From contig JAXMAR010000003.1 of the NCBI GenBank assembly GCA_046350295.1, positions 246,141 through 310,140 of the forward strand: DNA of 64,000 nucleotides, read 5' to 3'. This document shows, piece after piece, positions 16,353 through 25,023 of this stretch. A model generated the notes under the pieces. The model made no database searches. It had not been told where the DNA came from and saw only the letters and a program-made list of their open reading frames with translations. Source of the stretch: JAXMAR01 sp046350295 (GTDB lineage: Bacteria; Planctomycetota; Planctomycetia; Gemmatales; Gemmataceae). How positions within the stretch are numbered: position 1 is the first letter of the stretch; every line of letters starts with the position of its first letter. Position numbers and translations under genes: made by a program.

Positions 16353-19300
16353 ATGAACCGGATCCTCTCCTTCTCTCTCATCCTCACCCTCGCCTCCGCC
16401 GCCTCCGCCCAGGAGAAGCTGCCCCCCGGCGCCAAGGTGACCAAGCTCGAGTTCACCCCCACCAGCATCGAGCTGAAGCATCCCTTCGACTATCGCCAGC
16501 TCCTCATCACCGCCACGCTCGATAACGGCGACCGCGTCGACGCCACGCGCATGGCGGCGTTCAAAACGCCGGCGCAGGTCAAGGTCTCCGAGCAGGGATT
16601 GGTTCGCCCCGCCGCGGACGGCGCCGGCGTCCTCAACTTCACCGTCGCCGGGCAGCCGGGCGCGATACCGGTGAAGGTCTCCGGACAGAAAGAGAAATAC
16701 GAGGTCAGCTTCATCCGCGACATCATGCCCGCCATGTCCCGGATGGGCTGCAACGCCGGCACCTGCCACGGCAGCGCCCAGGGCAAGAACGGCTTCCAGC
16801 TCTCTCTCCGCGGCTACGACCCCGTCATGGATCATCGTTCCCTCACCGACGACCTCGCCGGCCGCCGCTTCAATCGCGCCGCTCCCGAAAAGAGCCTGAT
16901 GCTGATGAAACCGGCCGGCGCGGTGCCGCACGTCGGCGGCGTCCTCACCCAGCCCGGCCAGCCCTACTACGAGATGATCCGGACCTGGATCGCCCAGGGG
17001 GTCAAGCTCGATCTCGCGGCGCCGAAGATCACGTCCATCGAAATCCAGCCCAGCCCGAGCCCGGTCGTCCCGCTGCCCGGCATGAGTCAGCAGATGCTGG
17101 TCTTCGCCAAATACGCGAACGGCGAGGTGCGCGACGTCACCGCCGAGGCTTTCCTCGAAAGCAGCAACACCGAAGTCGCCAAGGTCGACAAGACCGGCCT
17201 GGTCAACGCGCTGCGCCGCGGCGAGACTGCCATCCTGGCCCGCTATGAAGGCAACTACGCCGCCATGCCTCTTATCGTCATGGGGGACCGCTCCGGCTTC
17301 GCCTGGGCGCCGACCGAGGAGTTCAACTGGATCGACAAGCTCGTCTACGACAAGCTCAAGGAAGTGAAGGTCCTCCCCGCCGACGTCTGCACCGATAGCG
17401 AGTTCATCCGCCGACTCCACCTCGATCTCACCGGGCTGCCCCCCACGCCGGAGGCCGTCCGCGCCTTTCTCGCCGACACGCGGCCGGCGCGTGTCAAGCG
17501 CGAGGAGATGGTCGACAAGCTCGTCGGCAGCCCCGATTTCATCGAGCACTGGACCAACAAGTGGGCCGACCTCCTGGAGGTGAACCGCAAGTTCCTCGGC
17601 GTCGAAGGGGCCGACAAGTTCCGCGCCTGGATCAAGCAGTCGCTCGAGAAGAACGTCCCCTACGACAAGTTCTGCAACGAGCTCTTGACCGCCACCGGCT
17701 CCAACATGGAACATCCCGCCGCGTCCTACTTCAAGATCCAGCGCGACCCGGTCGACGCCATGGAGAACACGACGCACCTGTTCCTCGCCGTCCGCTTCAA
17801 CTGCAACAAGTGCCACGACCATCCGTTCGAACGCTGGACGATGAACCAGTACTACACGACCGCCGCCTACTTCGCTCAGATCACCCGCAAGGAGGACCCG
17901 AAGTTCAAGGGCCGCAAGACCGAAGGGACCGCCGTGCGCGGCCCGCTGCCGCTGGTGGAGATCATCGAGGACGCCAAGGGCGGCGATATCAAGAACGAGC
18001 GCACCGGCGGCACGGCCGTGCCGACCTTCCCGTTCCGCCACGCCTCCATGCCCGACGAGAAAGCGCCGCGCCGGACGCAGCTCGCGGCCTGGATCACGTC
18101 CAAGGACAATCCGTATTTCGCCAAGAGCTACGCCAACCGCGTCTGGAGCTACCTGCTCGGGACCGGCATCATCGAGCCGATCGACGACATCCGCGCCGGC
18201 AACCCGGCCACCAATCCGCAGCTCCTCGACCGCCTCACCAAGGAGTTCGTCGACTCGGGCTTCGACGTGCAGAAGCTGATCAAGACGATCTGCAAGTCGC
18301 GGACGTACCAGCACTCGCACGTCACCAGCAAGTGGAACGAGGACGACGACATCAACTACTCGCACGCCATTGCCCGCCGTCTGCCCGCCGAGGTCCTCTA
18401 CGACAGCATCCATCGCGCGACCGGCGCCACCTCGCGCCTGCCCGGCCTGCCGCCGGGGGCGCGGGCCGCGCAGCTCCTCGATTCGAGCGTTCCCGTGCCC
18501 GGCTCGTTCCTCGAGCTGTTCGGCAAGCCGCCGCGCGAGAGCGCCTGCGAGTGCGAGCGCACCAACAGCCTGCTCCTCGGCCCCGTCCTCAACCTCGTCA
18601 ACGGCCCCGTCCTGGCCGACGCCCTGCGCGATCCCGCCAACCGCATCGCGAAGCTGCTCGCCACCGAGAAGGACGACGCCAAGGTCGTCCGCGAAATCTA
18701 CCTGAGCATCCTCTGCCGCTACCCGAGTGACGCCGAGCTGAAGATCGGCCTGGAGGCGCTGCGCGACACGGACGGCATCTTCGCCGATCTGAAGGCGGAG
18801 AAGGACAAGCGCAAGAAGGCGCTCGACGACCACGAGAGCAAATTGCCGGCGCTTCAGACCGCCTGGGAGAAGAACTCGACCCGAACGCCGACCTGGCACG
18901 TCCTCGCGCCCGATGACCTGAAATCGGCCGCCGGGACCGTCCTCGTCAAGCAGCCGGACGGCTCCATCCTGGCGACGGGCAAGAACCCCTCGCCCGAGAC
19001 CTACACGATCAAGACCCACACCGATCTGCAAGGCATCACCGGCATCCGCCTGGAGGTGCTGAGCGACCCCAGTCTCCCCGCCAAGGGCCCCGGCCGCGCG
19101 GGCAACGGCAACTTCGTCCTCAACGAGTTCAAGGTCGCCTTCGCCAAGAAGGACTCCAAGGACAAGGAAAAGCCCGTCAAGCTGACGCGGCCCCAGGCCA
19201 CCTTTTCCCAAGACACCTTCAACATCGCCCAGGCCATCGACAACAACCCCGCCACCGGCTGGGCCATCTCCCCACAGTTCGGCCGCAACCACACCGCCGT

Positions 19301-19670
19301 CTTCGAAGTCGGCGGCAAGGTCGGTTTCAAGGAAGGGACGACGCTGACCTTCACCCTGATGCAGCAGTTCCCGGGCAAGGACCACAACATCGGCAAGTTC
19401 CGCCTCTCGGTGACGACCGCCAAGCCGCCGATCCTGCTCGAAGGCCAAATCCCCCCCGCGCTCGCCAAGCTGCTCGACAAGGACGCGGTCCAGCGCACCC
19501 CCGCGGAACTGAAGTCAATCGCCGACTACTACCGCTCCATCGACCCCGAGCTGCAGCGACTGACCCGGCTCTACAACGAATATGTGATTCCCGCGAACCC
19601 GCGCGAAGTGGGGGCGCAGGACCTCGCGTGGGCGCTGATCAACAGCCCGGCGTTTCTGTTCAACCATTAG
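16353..19670 (+). CDS. DUF1549/DUF1553 protein with bacterial Ig-like domains and cytochrome motif
   Basis: The 1105-residue protein starts at ATG 16353 with signal peptide NRILSFSLILTLASAASAQ. An Ig-like (BIG2-type) domain covers about residues 25-110. A cysteine motif, CNAGTCHG, lies near residues 134-141, where a PSCyt1-type domain is expected. A second Ig-like domain follows near residues 225-305. DUF1549 begins around residue 325 (HLDLTGLPPTPEAVRAF) and carries CNKCHDHPFERW near residue 485. DUF1553 starts near residue 580 (KAPRRTQLAAWITSKDNPYF). A C-terminal extension includes a discoidin-like segment (FNIAQAIDNNPATGWAISPQ). Export to the envelope is expected; function is unknown. No DUF1501 partner is adjacent. 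Confidence 0.9.
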   Translation: MNRILSFSLILTLASAASAQEKLPPGAKVTKLEFTPTSIELKHPFDYRQLLITATLDNGDRVDATRMAAFKTPAQVKVSEQGLVRPAADGAGVLNFTVAGQPGAIPVKVSGQKEKYEVSFIRDIMPAMSRMGCNAGTCHGSAQGKNGFQLSLRGYDPVMDHRSLTDDLAGRRFNRAAPEKSLMLMKPAGAVPHVGGVLTQPGQPYYEMIRTWIAQGVKLDLAAPKITSIEIQPSPSPVVPLPGMSQQMLVFAKYANGEVRDVTAEAFLESSNTEVAKVDKTGLVNALRRGETAILARYEGNYAAMPLIVMGDRSGFAWAPTEEFNWIDKLVYDKLKEVKVLPADVCTDSEFIRRLHLDLTGLPPTPEAVRAFLADTRPARVKREEMVDKLVGSPDFIEHWTNKWADLLEVNRKFLGVEGADKFRAWIKQSLEKNVPYDKFCNELLTATGSNMEHPAASYFKIQRDPVDAMENTTHLFLAVRFNCNKCHDHPFERWTMNQYYTTAAYFAQITRKEDPKFKGRKTEGTAVRGPLPLVEIIEDAKGGDIKNERTGGTAVPTFPFRHASMPDEKAPRRTQLAAWITSKDNPYFAKSYANRVWSYLLGTGIIEPIDDIRAGNPATNPQLLDRLTKEFVDSGFDVQKLIKTICKSRTYQHSHVTSKWNEDDDINYSHAIARRLPAEVLYDSIHRATGATSRLPGLPPGARAAQLLDSSVPVPGSFLELFGKPPRESACECERTNSLLLGPVLNLVNGPVLADALRDPANRIAKLLATEKDDAKVVREIYLSILCRYPSDAELKIGLEALRDTDGIFADLKAEKDKRKKALDDHESKLPALQTAWEKNSTRTPTWHVLAPDDLKSAAGTVLVKQPDGSILATGKNPSPETYTIKTHTDLQGITGIRLEVLSDPSLPAKGPGRAGNGNFVLNEFKVAFAKKDSKDKEKPVKLTRPQATFSQDTFNIAQAIDNNPATGWAISPQFGRNHTAVFEVGGKVGFKEGTTLTFTLMQQFPGKDHNIGKFRLSVTTAKPPILLEGQIPPALAKLLDKDAVQRTPAELKSIADYYRSIDPELQRLTRLYNEYVIPANPREVGAQDLAWALINSPAFLFNH

Positions 19671-19719
19671 ACTCCGCGCCGCCAAGCAAAGAAAGCCTGA
19701 AGCTTTGGGAGCCTTCACC

Positions 19720-20718
19720 ATGTTGCGACTTTTGATCTCCGCAACGCTGATGCTGGTGACCATCACTTCGCTCGCGGCCCCGACGGGACGAGCGCAGGAC
19801 AAGTCGCCGGCGGGAATCAAGTGGGACACGAAGGGCTTCGAGAACGCCATCCAAACGCAACTCGGACTCAAGATGAAATCCATCTCTCTTCTACCGCGAG
19901 AAAGCAAGGGCGGCTTCTCGGAACGCGAAAGGGTAAAGATTCTCCTGGAATTCGCCAAAGATGCCGAATATGACCTCGCCAAAATCAACGACTCCTTCGA
20001 CGGGTTATGCACCGTCATTCATTACGCCATGGATCGGGATTCGATCGGGTTCGCAAAGCTTGGCAGCGGCCGCTTGGAGCTTCTCTACTACGATGAGGAG
20101 AACGTGCGCATCGGAAGAATGTCCCGGGGAAATGTCGAGGGAGAGATCACTGGAAAGGAAGGCGAAACATTCAGGGTTTGGGTGCGAGCGGAAAGCGGGG
20201 GGGTAGCACCCAATGTGAGACGGATCGAGGTGCGATTGCATCCGCGGCTTAACATCCAGCGAGACAAACAAAGCATGGAAATCACCAAGGCTATCAAATG
20301 GGAAACGGGAGAGTTCCGGAAAGCTCTCGAAAGCGACTATGGCCTGAAACTCAAGTCTGTTGCCGTCGTAAGCATCGGAAAAGAGCGCCACATCGTGCTG
20401 GAGTGTGAGAGGACGAAGTTAGAGAAGGAGGTCAAAGGGAGGTTATTCAATCTGGCAGGCTTTTTTGATCGCCCGTTCCTGAAGGCTTCCGGCGGTATCG
20501 AGTGTCAATTTTTCGGGCCGGAGGAAAGTGTACTCGCAACGATCACAGCGACCACTGGCGCTGCAGCTTGTTGCACCGACGACCATGGGCGGTTCGGGTC
20601 AGGCGGGGTAGGAGACCCAGTTACCATCTTTGTGCGCAGCCCCGGCGACCCAGTGTTGACAAAGGCCAGGAAAGCCGCCCTTCGCATCGCCGCACCGGAG
20701 AAAGAGAAGGAAAAATAG
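19720..20718 (+). CDS. Secreted protein made of two related repeats, unknown function
   Basis: A 332-residue protein starting at ATG 19720 (signal peptide LRLLISATLMLVTITSLAAP). The mature part contains two halves that start alike: GIKWDTKGFENAIQTQLGLK near residue 35 and AIKWETGEFRKALESDYGLK near residue 187, each followed by KMKSISLLP or KLKSVAVVS and a run of strands. This points to an internal duplication. I do not recognise the family. The base composition is somewhat less GC-rich than its neighbours, which may indicate later acquisition. Confidence 0.7.
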   Translation: MLRLLISATLMLVTITSLAAPTGRAQDKSPAGIKWDTKGFENAIQTQLGLKMKSISLLPRESKGGFSERERVKILLEFAKDAEYDLAKINDSFDGLCTVIHYAMDRDSIGFAKLGSGRLELLYYDEENVRIGRMSRGNVEGEITGKEGETFRVWVRAESGGVAPNVRRIEVRLHPRLNIQRDKQSMEITKAIKWETGEFRKALESDYGLKLKSVAVVSIGKERHIVLECERTKLEKEVKGRLFNLAGFFDRPFLKASGGIECQFFGPEESVLATITATTGAAACCTDDHGRFGSGGVGDPVTIFVRSPGDPVLTKARKAALRIAAPEKEKEK

Positions 20719-20963
20719 CGGTGAAAAAAGGGGCGAAGGAAAAAAAGACTGCCACCTTAGAGAACCGACCTCGTCGAGCCCATCGCCGCTCAGTGAGGAA
20801 GCCACCACAGGCTAGAGCATCGTCTGGTTGGCAGCGATGGTGACAAAGGGATAACGAACGTGCTGCATCGACCTCGCCTTCATGGGCACCTTTAGTTACT
20901 GTAGCTCGCCACCGGCATCAATCTGAATGATCATCCGCCAAAGCCGACGACCCCGATGGAAAC

Positions 20964-21179
20964 GTGCATCACTGTGCCAACCACGGCGTCACGAAGGAAG
21001 AGGTCGAAGAAGTCTTCGAAAACGCGACGGACGCGGACACCAGCTGGTCCTCCGGTCGGCCCGTGGTCTTCGGAGACACGAGTACGGGCCGGCATCTCAT
21101 GGTGGTGTATGAAGAAATCGACCCCGACACCGTATATCCAGTGACGGCCTACGACGTTCCCAGGAGGCAGCGACCATGA
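20964..21179 (+). CDS. BrnT-like toxin of a type II toxin-antitoxin pair, N-terminus uncertain
   Basis: From GTG 20964 the frame gives 71 residues: HHCANHGVTKEEVEEVFENA, then SSGRPVVFGDTSTGRHLMVV and DPDTVYPVTAYDVPRR. This matches the C-terminal two thirds of BrnT-like ribonuclease toxins. The expected first strand and start are not in this frame; the frame opens only after the stop at 20928, and an ATG at 20927 (MIIRQ) lies one frame away, so a one-base frameshift near 20940 is likely. The stop overlaps the ATG of the XRE antitoxin (ATGA at 21176-21179). Confidence 0.65.
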   Translation: MHHCANHGVTKEEVEEVFENATDADTSWSSGRPVVFGDTSTGRHLMVVYEEIDPDTVYPVTAYDVPRRQRP

Positions 21180-21523
21180 AACGCATTACGCGCGACCGGC
21201 GACTCACGCCTGAAGAAGCCGCCAAGTACAAGGTGGTTCGAGAGCAGGTCGCCCAGGAACTGCCCGACCTGATCGCTCGCCACCACGACCGGATGGCGAC
21301 CCTCGATCAGCTCCAGGACCTCATCCTGCAGCTGAAGGCGGCGCGCGAGTCCAAAGGGCTAAGCCTCGCCGACCTCACTGACCTTACCGGCATGGATCGC
21401 TCCGCGCTTTCGAAGCTCGAAACCGGTCAACGGGCCAACCCGACCGTGGACACGCTCGTGCGCTACGCCGAGGCCGTGGGGAAGCGCCTCGTGGTGGCGC
21501 TGGCGGACGCGCGACAAGAGTAG
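21176..21523 (+). CDS. XRE-family helix-turn-helix antitoxin
   Basis: A 115-residue protein overlapping the end of the BrnT-like gene. The C-terminal half is a Cro/CI-type helix-turn-helix: LKAARESKGLSLADLTDLTG, MDRSALSKLETGQRANPTVD and TLVRYAEAVGKRLVVAL (residues about 57-110). The N-terminal half is charged and helical, probably the toxin-binding part. It likely neutralises the upstream toxin and represses the operon, as usual for toxin-first type II systems; this is inferred from order and overlap. Confidence 0.85.
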   Translation: MKRITRDRRLTPEEAAKYKVVREQVAQELPDLIARHHDRMATLDQLQDLILQLKAARESKGLSLADLTDLTGMDRSALSKLETGQRANPTVDTLVRYAEAVGKRLVVALADARQE

Positions 21524-21567
21524 CCCTGACCGAGCTTCAACGCGCGTTCGTCAACTTGGAGCATCTC

Positions 21568-22422
21568 TCATCCCCGCCCCAGCACGAACCACGCGAACGC
21601 CACCGGCGCCGCGAAGATCACGGCGTCGACCACGTCCAGGATGCCGCCGAAGCCGGGGACGACGGCGGAGGCGTCCTTCTTCTGGCAATCGCGCTTGAGG
21701 AGCGATTCGGCCAGGTCGCCCAGCATGCCCGCCAGGCCGACGCTCAGGCCGAAGCCGATCTCGCAGACCCAGCAGCGGCCGAGCGGCGCCTCGGCGGCGA
21801 GCTGATCGAGCAGGACGGCGGTCAGGACCGCAAAGGCGAAGCCACCCGCCGCTCCTTCCCAGGTCTTCTTGGGGCTCAGCACCGGCGTCATCTTGTGCTT
21901 GCCGAGAAGGCGGCCGGTGAAGTAGGCGCCGCTGTCGCACATTTTCGGGACGAAGATTGTCAGCGCGAGAGCGAAGCTGCCCGCGACCGGCGTGAACAGC
22001 CAGCGCTCTTGTGCCAGGAACGACGGCAAGAGGCCGAGATAGGCGATGATCAGCAGCGTGTTCGCCATCCGCTCCGTGCAGCGGCCGAACTGCGGCAGGG
22101 TCGCCATCTCGAACACGAAGACGAGCAGGTTGAGGCCGGCGAAGGCGCCGAGCAGCCAGAGCCATGGATCCGCGCGCATGCCTGGAAGATGTCCGGCCCA
22201 GTTGGCGCAGCCCATGACGAGGACGCCGAGAAACGCGATCGGCTTCTGCGGCGCTCGCTCCGGGCCGAGCAGGTGGACCAGCTCGAGGCAGCCGAGCAGG
22301 CCGAGCCCGACCTGGAACAGAAACAGGAACGGGAACCAGGGCGCGAGGAACTGATCGCCGACGAGCATGCCGGCCGTGAGGGCGATGAGGATCGAGCCCA
22401 TCCAGCGGCGGGTTCGCAGCAT
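21568..22422 (-). CDS. cdsA: Phosphatidate cytidylyltransferase
   Basis: This 284-residue integral membrane enzyme makes CDP-diacylglycerol from phosphatidate and CTP in phospholipid synthesis. ATG 22422 (MLRTRRWMGS) is chosen; an upstream extension to 22494 runs into a palindromic repeat. Family signatures are SPKKTWEGAAGGFAF near residues 200-214 and, at the C-terminus, GMLGDLAESLLKRDCQKKDA followed by VPGFGGILDVVD, which carries the metal-binding Asp residues. Seven or eight hydrophobic segments are visible. It follows uppS on the same strand, the common uppS-cdsA order, although about 255 bases with a repeat separate them. Confidence 0.92.
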   Translation of the reverse strand: MLRTRRWMGSILIALTAGMLVGDQFLAPWFPFLFLFQVGLGLLGCLELVHLLGPERAPQKPIAFLGVLVMGCANWAGHLPGMRADPWLWLLGAFAGLNLLVFVFEMATLPQFGRCTERMANTLLIIAYLGLLPSFLAQERWLFTPVAGSFALALTIFVPKMCDSGAYFTGRLLGKHKMTPVLSPKKTWEGAAGGFAFAVLTAVLLDQLAAEAPLGRCWVCEIGFGLSVGLAGMLGDLAESLLKRDCQKKDASAVVPGFGGILDVVDAVIFAAPVAFAWFVLGRG

Positions 22423-22499
22423 GGGCAGTCTCGCTAAGCCGCGACCGGCGAGGGCAGCGCGGCCTGTGTCCTTTCGAAGGCGGGGACGCCGCACGCCGG

Positions 22500-22592
22500 T
22501 CCCCTCCCTTGTGGGGGAGGGCGGCGGGGGGTGGCTTCTTCAGTCGCTGCCTCACCCCCACCCCGGCCCTCCCCATCAAGGGGAGTGGGAGG
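22500..22592. repeat. Imperfect palindromic repeat between uppS and cdsA
   Basis: CCCCTCCCTTGTGGGGGAGGG at the left and GGCCCTCCCCATCAAGGGGA at the right form two nested GC-rich hairpins around a CACCCCCACCCC/GGGGGGTGG pairing. This looks like another small repeat family of this genome. The rest of the 22423-22678 gap shows no gene. Confidence 0.6.
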
Positions 22593-22678
22593 CGTGCAAG
22601 GCGCCCGTCTTGATTGTCGACAACGTCAAATGGGCAACATTACAGCGTCCCGACAACGTCAGAGCGTCGCGTCTCTGC

Positions 22679-23449
22679 TCAGGCCGCCGAAGCGCGGCGC
22701 TCGCGCTGGCCGTAGTCTTTGAGCGCCTGGCGCAGCAGGGGAATGTCGAAGTCGGGCCAGTACTTCGGCGTCACCCACAGCTCGGCGTAGCTGATCTGCC
22801 AGAGCAGAAAGTTGCTGACGCGCATCTCCCCGGCCGTGCGAATCAGGAGGTCCGGGTCCGGCATGCCCGCGGTGTAGAGAGCGTCGCCGATCGTGACCTC
22901 ATCGATGTCCTCGGTCTTCAGCCGGCCCGCCTGCGCCTGCCGGGCGATCCGCTGCACCGCATCCACCAGCTCCGTCCGCCCGCTGTAGTTGATCGCGAGG
23001 CAGAGCGTCATTCCCGTGTTCGATTGGCTGAGCCGGATGTTCTCGTCGATCTCCGCGAGCACCGCATCGGGCAGGCCCTGGCGCCGGCCGATCGTCGTGA
23101 AGCGGATATTCTGCTCCATGATCTCGGCACGCTCGGCGAGGAGGTATTCATGCAGCAGCGCCATGAGGAAGTCCAGCTCGTGCTGCGGCCGCTTCCAGTT
23201 CTCGGTGCTGAGGCAATAGAGCGTGAGCTGGCCGACACCGAGCCGGCAGCATTCCTCGATCGAGTTGCGGACGCTGGTCACGCCTTGCCGGTGCCCCTCG
23301 ATGCGCGGCAAGCCGCGCTCCTGCGCCCAGCGGCCGTTGCCGTCCATGATGACGGCGACATGGCGCGGCAGCCGGGCCGGATCGAGGCCGGCGTCGGCGA
23401 GGCGCTGCAAGGTTTCGGGAGAGAAAACGGCGCTTGGCATCATCTCCAT
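22679..23449 (-). CDS. uppS: Isoprenyl transferase (undecaprenyl diphosphate synthase)
   Basis: A 256-residue cis-prenyltransferase that condenses isopentenyl diphosphate onto farnesyl diphosphate to make the lipid carrier precursor for envelope polymers. The catalytic Asp is in HVAVIMDGNGRWAQERG (D about residue 36). Further family motifs are GHRQGVTSVRNSIEECCRLG, YCLSTENWKRPQHELDFLM and, near the end, DLLIRTAGEMRVSNFLLWQI and YAELWVTPKYWPDFD. Length fits the family. ATG 23449 or 23443 could be used. cdsA follows on the same strand. Confidence 0.94.
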   Translation of the reverse strand: MEMMPSAVFSPETLQRLADAGLDPARLPRHVAVIMDGNGRWAQERGLPRIEGHRQGVTSVRNSIEECCRLGVGQLTLYCLSTENWKRPQHELDFLMALLHEYLLAERAEIMEQNIRFTTIGRRQGLPDAVLAEIDENIRLSQSNTGMTLCLAINYSGRTELVDAVQRIARQAQAGRLKTEDIDEVTIGDALYTAGMPDPDLLIRTAGEMRVSNFLLWQISYAELWVTPKYWPDFDIPLLRQALKDYGQRERRASAA

Positions 23450-23454
23450 TTTAG

Positions 23455-23534
23455 GCGAGCCGGGCGGCGTAAGCCCCCGGAGGACCGCGTCGGCAGCCGG
23501 GCGTTCCTCCGGGTGCTTACGCCGCCCGGCTCGC
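23455..23534. repeat. Palindromic intergenic repeat, family A copy 2
   Basis: Arms GCGAGCCGGGCGGCGTAAGC and GCTTACGCCGCCCGGCTCGC are exact reverse complements over 20 bases, with CCCCCGGAGG and CCTCCGGGTG continuing the stem imperfectly. It fills the gap between purA and uppS. Confidence 0.85.
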
Positions 23535-23537
23535 CGT

Positions 23538-24833
23538 TCACTTCATCAGGATGGTCTGCTCGCGATCCGGTCCGACCGAAACGATGGTCACGGGCCGGCC
23601 CAAGATGGCGGCCAAGCGGTCGATGTAGCGCCGCGCCGCCGTCGGCAGGTCCGCCGCCTTCCGCGCCGCGCTCACGTCCGACTGCCAGCCGGGCATCGTT
23701 TCGTAGACCGGTCGGCAGCGCTCCAGCAGAAACGCGTCGCCGGGGAACGTGTCGATCCGTTTGCCTTCCAGTTCGTAAGCGGTGCAGATGTTGATCTCAG
23801 GGACGACGCTGAGCACGTCGAGCAGCATCACCGCGAGCTCATCGACGCCTCCCAATCGCACGGTATGCCGCACCGCGACGGCGTCGAACCAGCCGCAGCG
23901 GCGCGGCCGGCCGGTCACCGTGCCGTATTCCCGGCCGGTCTTGCGGATCTTCTCGCCGAGGCCGTCCGGGCCGTCGTTCAGTTCGGTGGGGAACGGGCCG
24001 CGGCCGACGCGCGTGGTGTACGCCTTGATGACGCCGATGATGCGTTTCAGGTGGCGGGCGGGGACGCCGGAGCCGCTCCAGATGCCGGTCGTGGAGCTGT
24101 TGGAGCTGGTGACGTAGGGGTAGGTGCCGTGGTCGACGTCGAGCAGGCTCCCCTGGGCCGCCTCGAAGAGCAGCCGCTTGCCCCCTTCGACCGCGTTCAG
24201 CAATAGCTCGGTCGTATCGCGCACGTGGGGGCGCATCTTGGCCGCGAAGCCGAGGTACTCGTCGCAGAGCGCGTCGGCGTCAAAGCTGCGGGCGTCGGTG
24301 GACAGCGCCTTGAGGATCAGGTTTTTTCGGGGCACGATCGCCCGCAGCCGCTCGCGGAAATGCTCCGGATAGAGCATCTCGCCGACCCGGATGCCCTGCG
24401 AGCGGCTCACCTTGTCCATGTAACAGGGGCCAATGCCGCGGCCGGTGGTGCCGATGGCGCGCTCGCCCGAGCCGGACTGCTCCGCGAGCCGTTCCTCCTC
24501 GACGTGGTAGGGGAAGATGAGGTGCGCGTGCGTGCTGAGGATCAGGTTGTCGCCGATCGCGATCCCGGCCGCACGCAACGTTTCGCTCTCCTCGAGGAAC
24601 TTGACCGGGTTGACGACGACGCCGTTGCCGATCACCGCGGTGAGATGCGGCGCCAGGATCCCGGTCGGCAACAGTGACAGCTTGTACGTTTTGCCGTTCT
24701 TGACGACGGTGTGGCCGGCGTTGGCGCCCCCGTTGTAGCGGACCACGAAGTCGTGGTCGGCGGTGAGCAGATCGACGATTTTTCCCTTGGCCTCGTCGCC
24801 CCATTGCAGGCCGACGACACAGGTGCAGGCCAT
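23538..24833 (-). CDS. purA: Adenylosuccinate synthetase
   Basis: The 431-residue enzyme links IMP and aspartate with GTP, the first committed step to AMP. ATG 24833 (MACTCVVGLQWGDEAKGKIV) matches the usual start; the upstream extension is not needed. The N-terminal loop is GDEAKGK, with Ala where many homologues have Gly. Other signatures are YNGGANAGHTVV, GIGPCYMDKVSR and VGRGPFPTEL. Length is the family norm. It is divergent from the CDF transporter gene; small palindromes lie between them. Confidence 0.95.
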   Translation of the reverse strand: MACTCVVGLQWGDEAKGKIVDLLTADHDFVVRYNGGANAGHTVVKNGKTYKLSLLPTGILAPHLTAVIGNGVVVNPVKFLEESETLRAAGIAIGDNLILSTHAHLIFPYHVEEERLAEQSGSGERAIGTTGRGIGPCYMDKVSRSQGIRVGEMLYPEHFRERLRAIVPRKNLILKALSTDARSFDADALCDEYLGFAAKMRPHVRDTTELLLNAVEGGKRLLFEAAQGSLLDVDHGTYPYVTSSNSSTTGIWSGSGVPARHLKRIIGVIKAYTTRVGRGPFPTELNDGPDGLGEKIRKTGREYGTVTGRPRRCGWFDAVAVRHTVRLGGVDELAVMLLDVLSVVPEINICTAYELEGKRIDTFPGDAFLLERCRPVYETMPGWQSDVSAARKAADLPTAARRYIDRLAAILGRPVTIVSVGPDREQTILMK

Positions 24834-24856
24834 TTTCGAACGCCTCGACAAAGTAG

Positions 24857-24941
24857 CCGGCACACTCCGTGTGCCATGGCCACAGCGACTTTCGCTTGGT
24901 GATCCATCAGACAGTTCAGCAACGGCACACGGCGTGTGCCC
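24857..24941. repeat. Two GGCACAC-GTGTGCC palindromes (family C)
   Basis: CGGCACACTCCGTGTGCC near 24859-24875 and GGCACACGGCGTGTGCC near 24924-24940 are short palindromes of the same type in the purA-CDF intergenic region. A third copy, GGCACACGCCGTGTGCC, lies at 28085-28101 upstream of the sigma factor. Confidence 0.7.
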
Positions 24942-25023
24942 CGCAACAGCAAGCTATTGCCAGATAACAACGTACGGTAGCGGCGGCGGGTTCGTCAAGG
25001 GAGCGGCGACCTATAATGATTGC

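Noticed and set aside
16335..19448. 1037-codon minus-strand frame antisense to the second DUF1553 gene
   Set aside because: A long antisense shadow typical of high GC content; no family similarity, and the plus strand is clearly coding.
22367..23794. 475-codon plus-strand frame antisense to cdsA-uppS
   Set aside because: Shadow of uppS in GC-rich DNA; composition (Arg/Pro/Ala) is not protein-like and the opposite strand encodes recognised enzymes.
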